Origin: Xenophilus azovorans DSM 13620
GTDB lineage: Bacteria > Pseudomonadota > Gammaproteobacteria > Burkholderiales > Burkholderiaceae_C
DNA length: 64,000 nucleotides
Direction of reading: 5' to 3'
NCBI RefSeq assembly: GCF_000745855.1
Contig: NZ_JQKD01000024.1
Location: 1 to 64,000, forward strand
The notes beneath the pieces are model-generated. The model did not search any database, was not told the DNA's origin, and was given only the letters and a program-made list of their open reading frames with translations. The position numbers and the translations under genes are program-made. Positions 53,992-62,718 of the stretch are shown here, piece after piece (position 1 is the stretch's first letter; each line of letters starts with the position of its first letter).

Positions 53992-54879
53992 TCAGCCAGG
54001 CGCCGCCGCGCCCAACGCATCGACCGGGATGCGCAGGTAGGCGATGCCGTTGTCCTCCGCCGCGGGCAGCCGCCCGCCGTGGATGTTGATCTGCAGCGAA
54101 GGAAGGATCAGCGCCGGCGCGCCCAGCGTGGCGTCGCGCGCCGTGCGCAGGGCGACGAAGGCCGCCTCGTCCACGCCGTCGTGCACGTGGATGTTGCGCG
54201 CCCGCTGCTCGGCCACCGTGCTGCGCCACTGCGGTCCGCGCGAAGGCGGCGGGTAGTCGTGGCAGACGTGGATCGCCGTGTGCGGCGGCAGGTCGAGCAG
54301 CCGGCGGATCGAGCGGTACAGGCGGTGCGCGTCGCCGCCGGGGAAGTCGGCCCGCGCCGTGCCCAGGTCGGGCATGAACAGCGTGTCGCCCACGAACACG
54401 TCGTCGCCGATGCGGTAGGCCATGTCCGCCGGCGTGTGGCCCGGCACCCATAGCGCCTCGATGCGCAGGCCGCCGAGTTCGATGGTCTCGCCGTCGCGCA
54501 GCAGGCGGTCGAAGGCCTCGGCGCCGGGCGCCTGCGACCCGCGCATGTTGAACAGCCGCGCGAAGCCGGCCTGCACCTCGCGGATGTGCTCGCCGATGGC
54601 GATGCGCCCGCCGGCCTGCGTTTGCAGGTGGCGCGCGCCCGACAGGTGGTCGGCATGCGCGTGCGTCTCGAGGATCCAGTCCAGCGCCAGCCCCTCCTCG
54701 CGCAGGCAGGCCAGCAGGCGCTCGACCGAGCGCGTGGCGGTGCGGCCGGAGGCGGCGTCGAAGTCGAGCACCGGGTCGATGGCGGCGGCTCGGCGGGTGG
54801 CGCGGTCCCACACCACGTAGGAGACGGTCCCGGTGGCCGTGTCGTGGAAGGCCCGGATGGCGGCGGCTGGCGTGTCCAT
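53992..54879 (-). CDS. metallo-beta-lactamase-fold hydrolase of the BigR/Blh type (persulfide dioxygenase-like)
   Basis: 295 residues. The metal motif is ETHAHADHLSGA, then VPGHTPADMAYRIGDDVFVGDTLFMPDLGTARADFPGG, which resembles the ETHE1/persulfide dioxygenase DxGRxDF region. Such Blh enzymes oxidise glutathione persulfide formed from sulfide. It is divergent from the BigR-type regulator across a short AT-rich gap, as in Xylella and Agrobacterium bigR loci. Confidence 0.85.
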   Translation of the reverse strand: MDTPAAAIRAFHDTATGTVSYVVWDRATRRAAAIDPVLDFDAASGRTATRSVERLLACLREEGLALDWILETHAHADHLSGARHLQTQAGGRIAIGEHIREVQAGFARLFNMRGSQAPGAEAFDRLLRDGETIELGGLRIEALWVPGHTPADMAYRIGDDVFVGDTLFMPDLGTARADFPGGDAHRLYRSIRRLLDLPPHTAIHVCHDYPPPSRGPQWRSTVAEQRARNIHVHDGVDEAAFVALRTARDATLGAPALILPSLQINIHGGRLPAAEDNGIAYLRIPVDALGAAAPG

Positions 54880-54892
54880 GGTCGTGATGCAC

Positions 54893-54928
54893 CTATCAAT
54901 CTATGTTTTTATATAATATTTGAAAACA
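54893..54928. promoter_or_regulatory. AT-rich operator/promoter of the BigR module
   Basis: A strongly A/T-rich stretch between the divergent blh-like and bigR-like genes. It contains TGTTTT (54904-54909) and AAAACA (54923-54928) as an inverted repeat around ATATAATATT, which also offers a -10 box. BigR and SqrR proteins bind A/T-rich dyads of this kind and release them when persulfide forms between their Cys. Confidence 0.55.
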
Positions 54929-54939
54929 GACTGAATGTC

Positions 54940-55269
54940 ATGAAAGCAACCGTCCATGCCGTCGATCCGGCCGCGCTGCACCAGGCCGCGGGCCGTGCCG
55001 TCGCCGTACTGAAACTGCTGGCCAACGAGGACCGGCTCCTGCTGCTGTGCCAGCTCTCGCAGGGCGAGGCCTGCGTCAGCGAGCTGGAAGGGCTGCTCGG
55101 CATCCGCCAGCCCACCCTGTCGCAGCAGCTGGGCGTGCTGCGCGCCGAAGGCGTGGTCGCCACGCGGCGCGAGGGCAAGAACATCTTCTACCGGCTCGCC
55201 GACCCCTCGCTGATGCAGGTGGTGGCGCTGCTGCATTCCCTGTATTGCCCGAAGGACGACGACGCATGA
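54940..55269 (+). CDS. bigR: ArsR-family sulfide/persulfide sensor, BigR/SqrR-like
   Basis: 109 residues with a winged helix ([43 protein letters not shown]). Cys37 or Cys45 in the N-terminal half and Cys103 near the C-terminus are placed like the redox pair of BigR/SqrR. Formation of a persulfide bridge would lift repression of the divergent hydrolase and of the two membrane genes that follow. Its stop overlaps the next start (ATGA). Confidence 0.87.
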   Translation: MKATVHAVDPAALHQAAGRAVAVLKLLANEDRLLLLCQLSQGEACVSELEGLLGIRQPTLSQQLGVLRAEGVVATRREGKNIFYRLADPSLMQVVALLHSLYCPKDDDA

Positions 55270-55697
55270 CCCTCGACTGGACGCACTTCACGCCGTGGCG
55301 CTCGCTCGCCGGCGGCGCGCTCATCGGCCTGGCCGCCGCGGTGCTGCTGCTCGGCTGCGGCCGGGTGGCCGGCATCAGCGGCATCCTGGGCGGGCTGCTG
55401 CGGCCGCTGCGCGGCGAGTGGGCCTGGCGGCTGGCCTTCGTCGCCGGCCTGTTCGCATCGCCATGGCTCTTCGCGCTGGCCACCGCGCTGCCTGTGCCGC
55501 GCATCGAGGCCGGCGGCGGCGTGCTGGTGCTGGCGGGCCTGCTGGTGGGCCTGGGCACCCGCCTGGGCGGCGGCTGCACCAGCGGCCACGGCGTGTGCGG
55601 GCTGGCGCGGCTGTCGCCGCGCTCGCTCGCCGCCACGCTGGCCTTCATGGCGGCGGGCTTCGCCACGGTGTTCGTCGCCCGCCACGTGCTGGCCTGA
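55266..55697 (+). CDS. YeeE/YedE-family membrane protein, first half (PmpA-like)
   Basis: 143 residues with four membrane helices. [20 protein letters not shown] is the family's Cys motif, one of the two that form the thiosulfate path in YeeE. In this split form two half-length proteins make one channel. It is coupled to the regulator gene upstream and to the second half downstream (1 base between). It likely moves a sulfur species. Confidence 0.87.
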   Translation: MTLDWTHFTPWRSLAGGALIGLAAAVLLLGCGRVAGISGILGGLLRPLRGEWAWRLAFVAGLFASPWLFALATALPVPRIEAGGGVLVLAGLLVGLGTRLGGGCTSGHGVCGLARLSPRSLAATLAFMAAGFATVFVARHVLA

Positions 55698-55698
55698 C

Positions 55699-56130
55699 AT
55701 GGGAACGGCAACGATGCGCGTGATCGTCTCCCTGCTGGCCGGCCTGCTGTTCGGCCTCGGCCTGCTGCTCTCGGGCATGGCCGACCCGGGCAAGGTGCTC
55801 GGCTTCCTCGACCTGGCCGGCCGCTGGGACCCGTCGCTGGCCTTCGTCATGGCGGGCGCGGTCGGCGTGGCGCTGCCGGCCTTCGCGTGGGTGCGCCGGC
55901 GCGGCGCCGCGCTGTGCGGCGCACCGCTGCACCTGCCCGTAGCGCGCCGCATCGACCGGCGGCTGCTCGCCGGCAGCCTGCTCTTCGGCGCCGGCTGGGG
56001 CCTGGCCGGCTTCTGCCCGGGGCCGGCGCTGGTGGCACTGGGCATGGGGCTGCGCCCCGCCCTGCTCTTCGTCGCCGCGATGGCGGCGGGCATGCTGCTG
56101 TTCGAGGCCGCGCAGCGGCGCAGGCCCTAG
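55699..56130 (+). CDS. YeeE/YedE-family membrane protein, second half (PmpB-like)
   Basis: 143 residues with four membrane helices (VIVSLLAGLLFGLGLLLSGMADPGKVLGFLDL onward). LAGFCPGPALVALG is the second-half Cys motif. Two start codons are possible (MGTATMRV); the first is used here. It converges with the Crp/Fnr gene, and both stops share the palindrome CTAG at 56127-56130. Confidence 0.86.
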   Translation: MGTATMRVIVSLLAGLLFGLGLLLSGMADPGKVLGFLDLAGRWDPSLAFVMAGAVGVALPAFAWVRRRGAALCGAPLHLPVARRIDRRLLAGSLLFGAGWGLAGFCPGPALVALGMGLRPALLFVAAMAAGMLLFEAAQRRRP

Positions 56131-56855
56131 CCCTCGGCGCCGATGCGGCGCAACGCGGCCGGGTCGCGCACCACCATGCGCTTGTAGCTCAGCTCGATGA
56201 GCCCCTCGTCCACCAGCGCGCCCAGCTCCTTGTTGATGGTCTGGCGCGACAGGCCGAGCATCGCGGCCAGGTCGTGCTGCGACAGGCGCACGCGCAGGTC
56301 CACGCCTTCCTGCTGCTGCAGGCCGTAGATCTCCACCAGGCCCGCCAGCGTCGCGGCCACGCGGCGGCGGATCGATCCGAGCGTCTGCGCCTGCAGCATC
56401 GCCACGCTCATCCGCTGGCGCCGCAGGCCCAGCCGCGCGACGTCGCGCCAGAGGATGGGCATGGCGTCCAGCACGGCGATCACCGCGTCGCTGGGCAGGT
56501 GGATGATGACGGAGTCCTCGTGGGCGTGGTAGTCGTAGGCCAGCGGCACGTCCTCCAGCAGGCGCACCACCGGCGCCACCTGCCCGGGCCCCAGCAGGGC
56601 GTTGACGTACTTGCGCCCGAGGTCGCTCACGCTGCTGATCTCCAGGCAGCCCGACACCACCACCAGCAGCTCGCGCCGGTGGCGGTCGTGCGAGAGCACC
56701 TGCGTGCGCCGCCGGTACCGCTCCATCCGCGCCGACTTGAGCAGCTCCTCGCGCTGCGCGTCCGGCCAGTGCGAGAACAGCTCGTTCCACTGCAGTGCGC
56801 GCGCCATCAGCGCGTCGTCGCCGGCTGCACGGACGGGGCGCTTGCGCGAGGGCAT
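56127..56855 (-). CDS. Crp/Fnr-family transcriptional regulator
   Basis: 242 residues. The cAMP-binding-type barrel spans about 30-145 (TQVLSHDRHRRELLVVVSGCLEISS); the C-terminal HTH is LSQHDLAAMLGLSRQTINKELGALVDEGLIELSY. No N-terminal Cys cluster is present, so it does not sense oxygen by an iron-sulfur cluster as FNR does. The frame is open to 57011, but MPSRKRP at 56855 is the most likely start. It faces the porin gene across a region with a 7-bp dyad. Confidence 0.83.
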   Translation of the reverse strand: MPSRKRPVRAAGDDALMARALQWNELFSHWPDAQREELLKSARMERYRRRTQVLSHDRHRRELLVVVSGCLEISSVSDLGRKYVNALLGPGQVAPVVRLLEDVPLAYDYHAHEDSVIIHLPSDAVIAVLDAMPILWRDVARLGLRRQRMSVAMLQAQTLGSIRRRVAATLAGLVEIYGLQQQEGVDLRVRLSQHDLAAMLGLSRQTINKELGALVDEGLIELSYKRMVVRDPAALRRIGAEG

Positions 56856-56898
56856 GGGAAGGAAGGGGTGCGGATGCCGGCAGGCGGGTCGTGGCCGG

Positions 56899-56940
56899 AT
56901 CTGTCGGCGCATTGACAGATTCCGGACGCCCTCGTTTCTA
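56899..56940 (+). promoter_or_regulatory. porin promoter with overlapping dyad
   Basis: ATCTGTC (56899-56905) and GACAGAT (56914-56920) make a perfect 7-bp inverted repeat with 8 bases between. A consensus -35 box, TTGACA (56912-56917), lies inside the right arm, and TTTCTA follows at 56935-56940 after 17 bases. A regulator bound to the dyad would block or modulate this promoter; the adjacent Crp/Fnr protein is a candidate. Confidence 0.5.
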
Positions 56941-57013
56941 TCGTACGAAGGCCCGCTCAACAAGCACACACCCAGGCAGCGCAGCCCGCGCATGCCGCCA
57001 AGGAGACACACCC

Positions 57014-58069
57014 ATGAGATCGGCCTTCGCCGCAGCCTGCGCGCTCGCGGCCTCCTCCCTTGCCTGCGCGCAGAGCAACGTGACCATCTTCGGCACGGTG
57101 GACCTGTTCGTGGCGCACGCCCGCTCGGGCAGCACGTCCTGGACGAAGCTGTCGGACGGCGGCAACGCCGCCTCGCGCATCGGCTTTCGCGGCAGCGAGG
57201 ACCTGGGCAGCGGCCTGGAGGCGCACTTCATGCTCGAAGGCGGCTTCTCGCCCGACACCGGCGAGGGCAACCTGCCCGGCCCGGCGATCTCCTTCACCCG
57301 CCAGTCCTACGTCGGCCTGACGGGCCCCTGGGGCCAGATCGACGCGGGGCGGATGTACACGCCGCTGTTCTTCACGCTGTTCCGCGGCGATCCGTACGGC
57401 GTGAACTCGGTGTTCTCGCCGCTCGTCGCGGTCTTCTCCAACGACGCCCAGCCCGGCGCCCTGCCCCTGGCGGCGCGCGCGAGCAACATGATCCGCTACC
57501 GCACGCCGGCCAGGAGCGAGTTCTTCGCCGACATCGCCTACGCGCCCGGCGAGGCGAGCGAGCCCAGCCGCCGCAGCGGCGACCTGTACGGCGCCTCCGT
57601 GGGCTGGGCGCGCAAGCCCTACTACGTCTCCTACGCGATCCAGAAGGCGCGCTCGGGCTCGGCCGCGGCGCCGGTCGCCTCGCCCTCCACCACCACGCAC
57701 CAGGCCGTCAGCGGCTCCTACGAGTTCTCGAACCTGCGGGTGTACGGGACGTACTCGACCGCCTCCACCGACCTGCCCGGCGTGCCGCGCTCGCGCGCGG
57801 CCAGCCTGGGCGCGCAGTACACGATCACGCCCGCTTCCAACGTGCTGTTCGAGATCGTGCAGCGCAAGGTCCGCGGCACCGACCGCGCGCAACTGGCCTG
57901 GACGCTGGGCTACGACCACTACCTGAGCAAGCGCACGGCCGTGTACGGCCGCCTGCTGCGCCTGGAGAACCGCGGCAGGTCCTCCGTGTCGCTGGCCGGC
58001 GTGCGGGTGGACGCCAACAGCGGCAACGACGTGCGCGTCATCGCCGCCGGCATCCGCCACTCCTTCTGA
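57014..58069 (+). CDS. Burkholderiales-type general porin
   Basis: 351 residues with a signal peptide (MRSAFAAACALAASSLACA) and QSNVTIFGTVDLFVA at the mature start, the standard opening of trimeric betaproteobacterial porins. It ends in Phe (IRHSF), as needed for outer-membrane assembly. GFRGSEDLGSGLEAHFMLEGGF and RQSYVGLTGPWGQIDAGRM are typical strands. It leads the unit with the CoA ligase and Bug genes, perhaps for uptake of their substrate. Confidence 0.92.
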   Translation: MRSAFAAACALAASSLACAQSNVTIFGTVDLFVAHARSGSTSWTKLSDGGNAASRIGFRGSEDLGSGLEAHFMLEGGFSPDTGEGNLPGPAISFTRQSYVGLTGPWGQIDAGRMYTPLFFTLFRGDPYGVNSVFSPLVAVFSNDAQPGALPLAARASNMIRYRTPARSEFFADIAYAPGEASEPSRRSGDLYGASVGWARKPYYVSYAIQKARSGSAAAPVASPSTTTHQAVSGSYEFSNLRVYGTYSTASTDLPGVPRSRAASLGAQYTITPASNVLFEIVQRKVRGTDRAQLAWTLGYDHYLSKRTAVYGRLLRLENRGRSSVSLAGVRVDANSGNDVRVIAAGIRHSF

Positions 58070-58089
58070 CCACGCTTCCTCGACGCGCC

Positions 58090-60225
58090 ATGAATCCACC
58101 TGTCTTCGAGACCGACTCGCTGTCCGCCCTGTTCTCGCCACGCGCGATCGCGGTGGTGGGCGCGTCGTCCAGCCCGCAGAAGATCGGCGGCATCCCGATC
58201 GACTACGCGCGCCGCTTCGGCTTCGAGGGCGCGCTGTACGCGGTCAACCCCAGGGCCGCGCAGGTCCAGGGGCTGCCCGCGCACACCAGCCTGCGCGCCA
58301 TCGGCGAGCCGGTCGACCTGGCCATCCTCGCCGTGCCCGCGGCACTGGTGGGCGACGCGCTGGAGGACGCCATCGCGGCCGGCGTGAAGGGCGTGGTGCT
58401 GTTCTCCTCCGGCTTCGCCGAGACGGGCGCCGAGGGCGCGGCGGCGCAGGCGCGGCTGGCGGCGCGCGCGCGCTCGGCCGGCGTGCGGCTGATCGGCCCG
58501 AACTGCCTGGGCCTGATGAACCTGCGCCGCAATGTCTACGCCACCTTCTCGCCGGCGCCGGGCGTGGGCCGGGTGGCGCCGGGACGCATCGGGCTGGTGA
58601 GCCAGTCGGGCGCCTTCGGCGCGTATGCCTACGCCATGGCGCGCGAGCGCGGCGTCGGCCTCTCGCTGTGGGCCACCACAGGCAACGAGGCCGACGTGCA
58701 GCTGGCCGACTGCCTGGCCTGGCTGGCGCAGGACGAGGGCACCGACGTCATCATGGCCTACATGGAAGGCTGCCGCGACGGCGAGCGCCTGCGCGCCGCG
58801 CTCGCGCTGGCGCAGGCGCGCGGCAAGCCGGTGGTGATGGTCAAGATCGGCAGCACCGACCTCGGCGCGCAGGCGGCCGCCTCGCACACCGCGGCGCTGG
58901 CCGGCGACGACGCGGTGTACGACGCCGTGTTCCGCCGCTACGGCGTGCTGCGCGCGCACAGCCTCACGGAGTTCTTCAACCTGGCCCACAGCGCCGCCGT
59001 GGCCGGCCGGCCGCAGGGCAACTCCATCGGCCTCTTCACGCTCTCGGGCGGCGTCGGCGCGCTGATGGCCGACGACGCGGCGGCCGAGGGACTGGACGTG
59101 CCGCCGCTGAGCGACGCCGCACAGGCCACCCTGCGCGAGTGGGTGCCCTTCGCCGCGCCGCGCAACCCGGTGGACATCACCGGCCAGGTGACCAACGACC
59201 TGAGCCTGATGGAGCGCAGCGCGCGCCTGATGCTGGACGACGGCCGCTTCGCGTCGTGGATGGGCTTCCTGGCCGCCGCCGGCGCGTCGGACGCCTTCTG
59301 GCCCGTGCTGCGCGAGCTGGTCGCATCACTGCGCGCCGCCTACCCCGGCACGCTGCTGGCCATCAGCACCCTGCTCGCGCCCGAGCGGCGCGCCGAGATC
59401 GAGTCGATGCGCTGCCTGGTGTTCGCCGATCCGTCGGAAGGCATCCGCACCATCGCCAAGCTCGCGCGCCTGCCGCAGCCCGGCGAGGCGGCACTACCCC
59501 TGCCGTCCGCCGCCGCATCGGGCGCCACCATCCATCTGCCGTCCGGCACGCTGGGCGAACCCGAGGCGCTGGCGCTGCTGGAGCGCGCCGGCGTGCCCGT
59601 CGTCGCCCACCGCCTGGCGCACGACGCCGACGCCGCCGCGCGGGCCGCGGAGGCGCTGGGCTTCCCCGTCGCGCTGAAGATCGCCAGCGCCGACATCCCG
59701 CACAAGTCCGACGTCGGCGGCGTGGCCCTCGGCCTGCAGGACGCCGCGCAGGCCCGCCACGCCTTCGACCGGACGCAGGCCGGTGCCCGCCGCGCACGTC
59801 CCGATGCGCGCCTGGACGGCGCCCTCGTCGCGCGCATGGTCGGCGGCGGCGCCGAGTGCATCGCCGGCGTGCACCGCGACCCGGTGTTCGGGCCGGTGCT
59901 GATGTTCGGCCTGGGCGGCATCCACGTGGAAACGCTGCGCGACGTCTCGCTGCGCGTGCTGCCCGTCACGCGCGAGGACGCCCTGTCGATGGTGCGCGAG
60001 CTGCGCGCCTTCCCGATCCTGGCCGGCGCGCGCGGACGCCCCGCGGCGGACCTGGACTCGATCGCCGACGCACTGTGCGCGCTGGCGGACTTCGCCCTGC
60101 GCGCCGGCGACTCGCTCGCCAGCGTGGAGATCAACCCGCTGATCGCCCGCTCGCGGGCCGAGGGCGGCTGCGTGGCGGTGGACGCGCTGGTCGTCGGCCG
60201 CAGCGGCGCACCCGCCCCCCACTGA
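58090..60225 (+). CDS. NDP-forming acyl-CoA ligase (acetate-CoA ligase family)
   Basis: 711 residues with the alpha and beta parts fused. CoA binding: PRAIAVVGASSSPQKIGG and LIGPNCLGLMN; ligase part: GLVSQSGAFG; the conserved SHTAALAGDD follows. The ATP-grasp domain spans about 490-711 (GFPVALKIASADIPHKSDVGGV and SVEINPLIA). It should make acyl-CoA from a carboxylate and CoA with ATP giving ADP. The start follows the porin by 20 bases. The acid is probably the one bound by the next gene's product. Confidence 0.9.
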   Translation: MNPPVFETDSLSALFSPRAIAVVGASSSPQKIGGIPIDYARRFGFEGALYAVNPRAAQVQGLPAHTSLRAIGEPVDLAILAVPAALVGDALEDAIAAGVKGVVLFSSGFAETGAEGAAAQARLAARARSAGVRLIGPNCLGLMNLRRNVYATFSPAPGVGRVAPGRIGLVSQSGAFGAYAYAMARERGVGLSLWATTGNEADVQLADCLAWLAQDEGTDVIMAYMEGCRDGERLRAALALAQARGKPVVMVKIGSTDLGAQAAASHTAALAGDDAVYDAVFRRYGVLRAHSLTEFFNLAHSAAVAGRPQGNSIGLFTLSGGVGALMADDAAAEGLDVPPLSDAAQATLREWVPFAAPRNPVDITGQVTNDLSLMERSARLMLDDGRFASWMGFLAAAGASDAFWPVLRELVASLRAAYPGTLLAISTLLAPERRAEIESMRCLVFADPSEGIRTIAKLARLPQPGEAALPLPSAAASGATIHLPSGTLGEPEALALLERAGVPVVAHRLAHDADAAARAAEALGFPVALKIASADIPHKSDVGGVALGLQDAAQARHAFDRTQAGARRARPDARLDGALVARMVGGGAECIAGVHRDPVFGPVLMFGLGGIHVETLRDVSLRVLPVTREDALSMVRELRAFPILAGARGRPAADLDSIADALCALADFALRAGDSLASVEINPLIARSRAEGGCVAVDALVVGRSGAPAPH

Positions 60226-60251
60226 CACGACAAGAGAAAGAGAGACGAGCC

Positions 60252-61238
60252 ATGAAGACATCCGCACGCCCCCTGGCCCTGCTCGGCCTCGCCGCGCTCG
60301 GCCTGGCCGCCGGCGGCGCCGCCGCGCAGAACGCCTACCCCGCCAAGCCGGTGCGCATCATCGTGCAGTACCAGGCCGGCGGCTCGGCCGACGCGCTGGC
60401 CCGCCTCGTCGCCGAAAGCCTGTCCAAGCGCCTCGGGCAGCCGGTGCTGGTGGAGAACCGCAGCGGCGCCGGCGGCATCATCGGCACCGACTACGTGGCC
60501 AAGAGCCCGCCCGACGGCTACACCCTGCTCTTGACGGTGCCCGGCCCCATCACCGCCAACCTGGCGCTGTACAGGAAGCTGCCCTACGACCCGCGCACCG
60601 AGTTGCGCATGGTCTCGGACATCGCCCGCACCCGCACCGTGATGGCGGTGCATCCCTCGGTGCCTGCGAAGAACTTCAAGGAACTCATCGCCGCCGTCAA
60701 GGCCGCGCCGGGCAAGTACGCCATGGGCTCCTGGGGGCCGGGCACGCAGCCGCACCAGGCGCAGGTGTTCATGGACAAGGCCTACGGCCTGCAGACCGTG
60801 CACGTGGCCTACAAGGGCGAAGCGCCGATGTCGGTGGACCTGATGGGAGGGGTCATCCAGATGACCATCGGCTCGGTCACCACGCTGCAGCCGCAGATCA
60901 CGGCCGGCAAGCTGCGCGCCATCGCGATGGCCGGGCCCAACCGCTCCAGGATGCTGCCCGACGTGCCCACCTTCGCCGAGCAGGGCTTCAAGGACGACAT
61001 CTACATGGTCACCGCGCCGACCTCGCTGATGGCGCCGGCGAAGACCCCCGACGCCATCGTCGAGCGGCTGGGCCGCGACGTGGCCGCCGTGGTCCGGGAG
61101 CCCGAGGTGCAGCGCCGCATCGAGGAGATGGGCGCCGAGCCCATCGGCAACACGCCGGCCGAGGCCACCGCCGCCTACCAGGCCTTCCTGCCCATCTCGC
61201 TCAAGCTGACCCAGGCCACCGGCGTCACGCTGGACTGA
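60252..61238 (+). CDS. Bug/TctC-family substrate-binding protein (5 of 5)
   Basis: 328 residues with a signal peptide (ALLGLAALGLAAGGAAA cleaved before QNA). Fold motifs are YPAKPVRIIVQYQAGGSAD, NRSGAGGIIGTDYV and AYKGEAPMS. It lies between the CoA ligase and the two DUF1254/DUF1214 genes on one strand, with short gaps. No membrane transporter genes are near. Confidence 0.9.
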   Translation: MKTSARPLALLGLAALGLAAGGAAAQNAYPAKPVRIIVQYQAGGSADALARLVAESLSKRLGQPVLVENRSGAGGIIGTDYVAKSPPDGYTLLLTVPGPITANLALYRKLPYDPRTELRMVSDIARTRTVMAVHPSVPAKNFKELIAAVKAAPGKYAMGSWGPGTQPHQAQVFMDKAYGLQTVHVAYKGEAPMSVDLMGGVIQMTIGSVTTLQPQITAGKLRAIAMAGPNRSRMLPDVPTFAEQGFKDDIYMVTAPTSLMAPAKTPDAIVERLGRDVAAVVREPEVQRRIEEMGAEPIGNTPAEATAAYQAFLPISLKLTQATGVTLD

Positions 61239-61264
61239 CACACCGCACCCAAGGAGAAAGCACC

Positions 61265-62647
61265 ATGACCCCGACCGCCCCCTCGCAGGCCGAAGCCCGC
61301 CGCGCCATGGCCCGCTCCATCGGCCTCGCCGCCTTCGTCTACGGCTACCCGCTGACCGAGACCTACCGCACCTGCGCCATGCAGACCGCACCGCAGGCGC
61401 AGCGCCGCACCGGCGCCTCGGCCGGCTCCGACGTGCGCGCGCCGATGAACACGATGCACTTCGCGCCGCGTCCCTCGACGCACGAGGACCGCGACGTCGT
61501 CACCCCCGCCAACGACCTGCTCTACGCGATGGCCTGGGTCCACCTGGCCGACGGCCCGATGCTGCTGACGGTGCCGGCGTCGGCGCGCCACCCCGGCCGC
61601 TACTTCGTGCTGCCGCTGTACGACGCCTACACCGAGAACTTCGAGAACCTGGGTCCGCGCAACTGCAACCCCGAGGGCGAGGTCGTCGTGCTGATCGGCC
61701 CCGACGGCCAGATGCCGGCCTCGCTCGAAGGCCACCGCGTGGTGCGCTGCCCGACCGACCTGGTCTGGCTGATCGGCCGCATCCTGGTGGGCGACGAGAG
61801 CGACTGGCCCGCCGCCCGCGCGCTGCAGGCCGAGATCCGCCTGGCGCCCGCACGCGGCACCACGCCGCGCGGCCGCCCGGCGGCGATCGAGCAGTGGGCC
61901 GGCGAGCCGGTCGACGCGATGGCCGCCGCCTTCGAGCACGGCGAGCCCGCCGCCGAGGTGGCGCCGCGCTTCTTCACCAACTTCTGCCATGCGCTGGCCG
62001 AGGCGCCGGGCCGGGTGGAAGACCGCGGCCTGGTGGCCTGGTTCGCCCAAGGCGGGCTGGTGCCCGACGCCGCCTTCTCGTGGGACGCGCTGGACGAGGC
62101 GGTGCGCGAGGGCCTGGTCGAGGGCTTCGCCGAAGGCGTGAACGTGGTGGCCGCCGTGGGCCGCAACCGCCGCCCCAAGCCCTGGGCGATGACGCCGGCC
62201 ACCGGCCGCTACGGCAACGAGTTCCTGGGCCGCGCGCGCACCGCCTACCTGGGCCTGGGCGCGCTGGCCACCAGCGAGGCGGTGTACGCCGCCGCACACT
62301 ACGACGCGGTGCAGGAGCCGCTGGACGGCAGCCGGCGCTACGTCATGCGCTTCGACGCCGCCGACATGCCGCCGGCCGACGCCTTCTGGTCGGTGACGAT
62401 GTACGACGCCGACCGCTTCCTCTACCCCAACGAGATCAGGCGCCACGCCATCGGCGACCGCACGCCGGGCCTGAAGCGCAACGGCGACGGCAGCCTGGAG
62501 ATCGAGGTGAGCCACGCGCGCCCGGCCGACACCGCCAACTGGCTGCCCGCCCCGGCCGGCCGCTTCTACCTGATCCTGCGCATGTACTACCCGCGCGAGG
62601 GCGTGCAGAGCTGGCGCATCCCGCCGCTGCAGGCGCAGGAGGCCTGA
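61265..62647 (+). CDS. DUF1254/DUF1214 protein, first of two
   Basis: 460 residues with no signal peptide. DUF1254 (about 20-150) has YGYPLTETYRTC, VVTPANDLLYAMAWVHLADGP and YFVLPLYDAYTENFENLG. DUF1214 (about 350-450) has DAFWSVTMYDADRFLYPNEI, AIGDRTPGLKRNGDG and NWLPAPAGRFYLILRMYYP. The reaction is unknown; some relatives are annotated as hydrolases or lie near phosphonate and aromatic genes. It is followed by a diverged paralogue after 71 bases. Confidence 0.85.
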   Translation: MTPTAPSQAEARRAMARSIGLAAFVYGYPLTETYRTCAMQTAPQAQRRTGASAGSDVRAPMNTMHFAPRPSTHEDRDVVTPANDLLYAMAWVHLADGPMLLTVPASARHPGRYFVLPLYDAYTENFENLGPRNCNPEGEVVVLIGPDGQMPASLEGHRVVRCPTDLVWLIGRILVGDESDWPAARALQAEIRLAPARGTTPRGRPAAIEQWAGEPVDAMAAAFEHGEPAAEVAPRFFTNFCHALAEAPGRVEDRGLVAWFAQGGLVPDAAFSWDALDEAVREGLVEGFAEGVNVVAAVGRNRRPKPWAMTPATGRYGNEFLGRARTAYLGLGALATSEAVYAAAHYDAVQEPLDGSRRYVMRFDAADMPPADAFWSVTMYDADRFLYPNEIRRHAIGDRTPGLKRNGDGSLEIEVSHARPADTANWLPAPAGRFYLILRMYYPREGVQSWRIPPLQAQEA

Positions 62648-62718
62648 GCCATGAGCGCCGCCCGGCCGCTCCGAAGGCGCTCGCCCCCGCAGTCCGAAGG
62701 ACGGAGGGTCCAGTGACC

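Noticed and set aside
56602-60225. A 1207-codon plus-strand frame suggesting a giant protein.
   Set aside because: Residues from 58090 on are the CoA ligase; the upstream part is antisense to the Crp/Fnr gene or out of frame with the porin.
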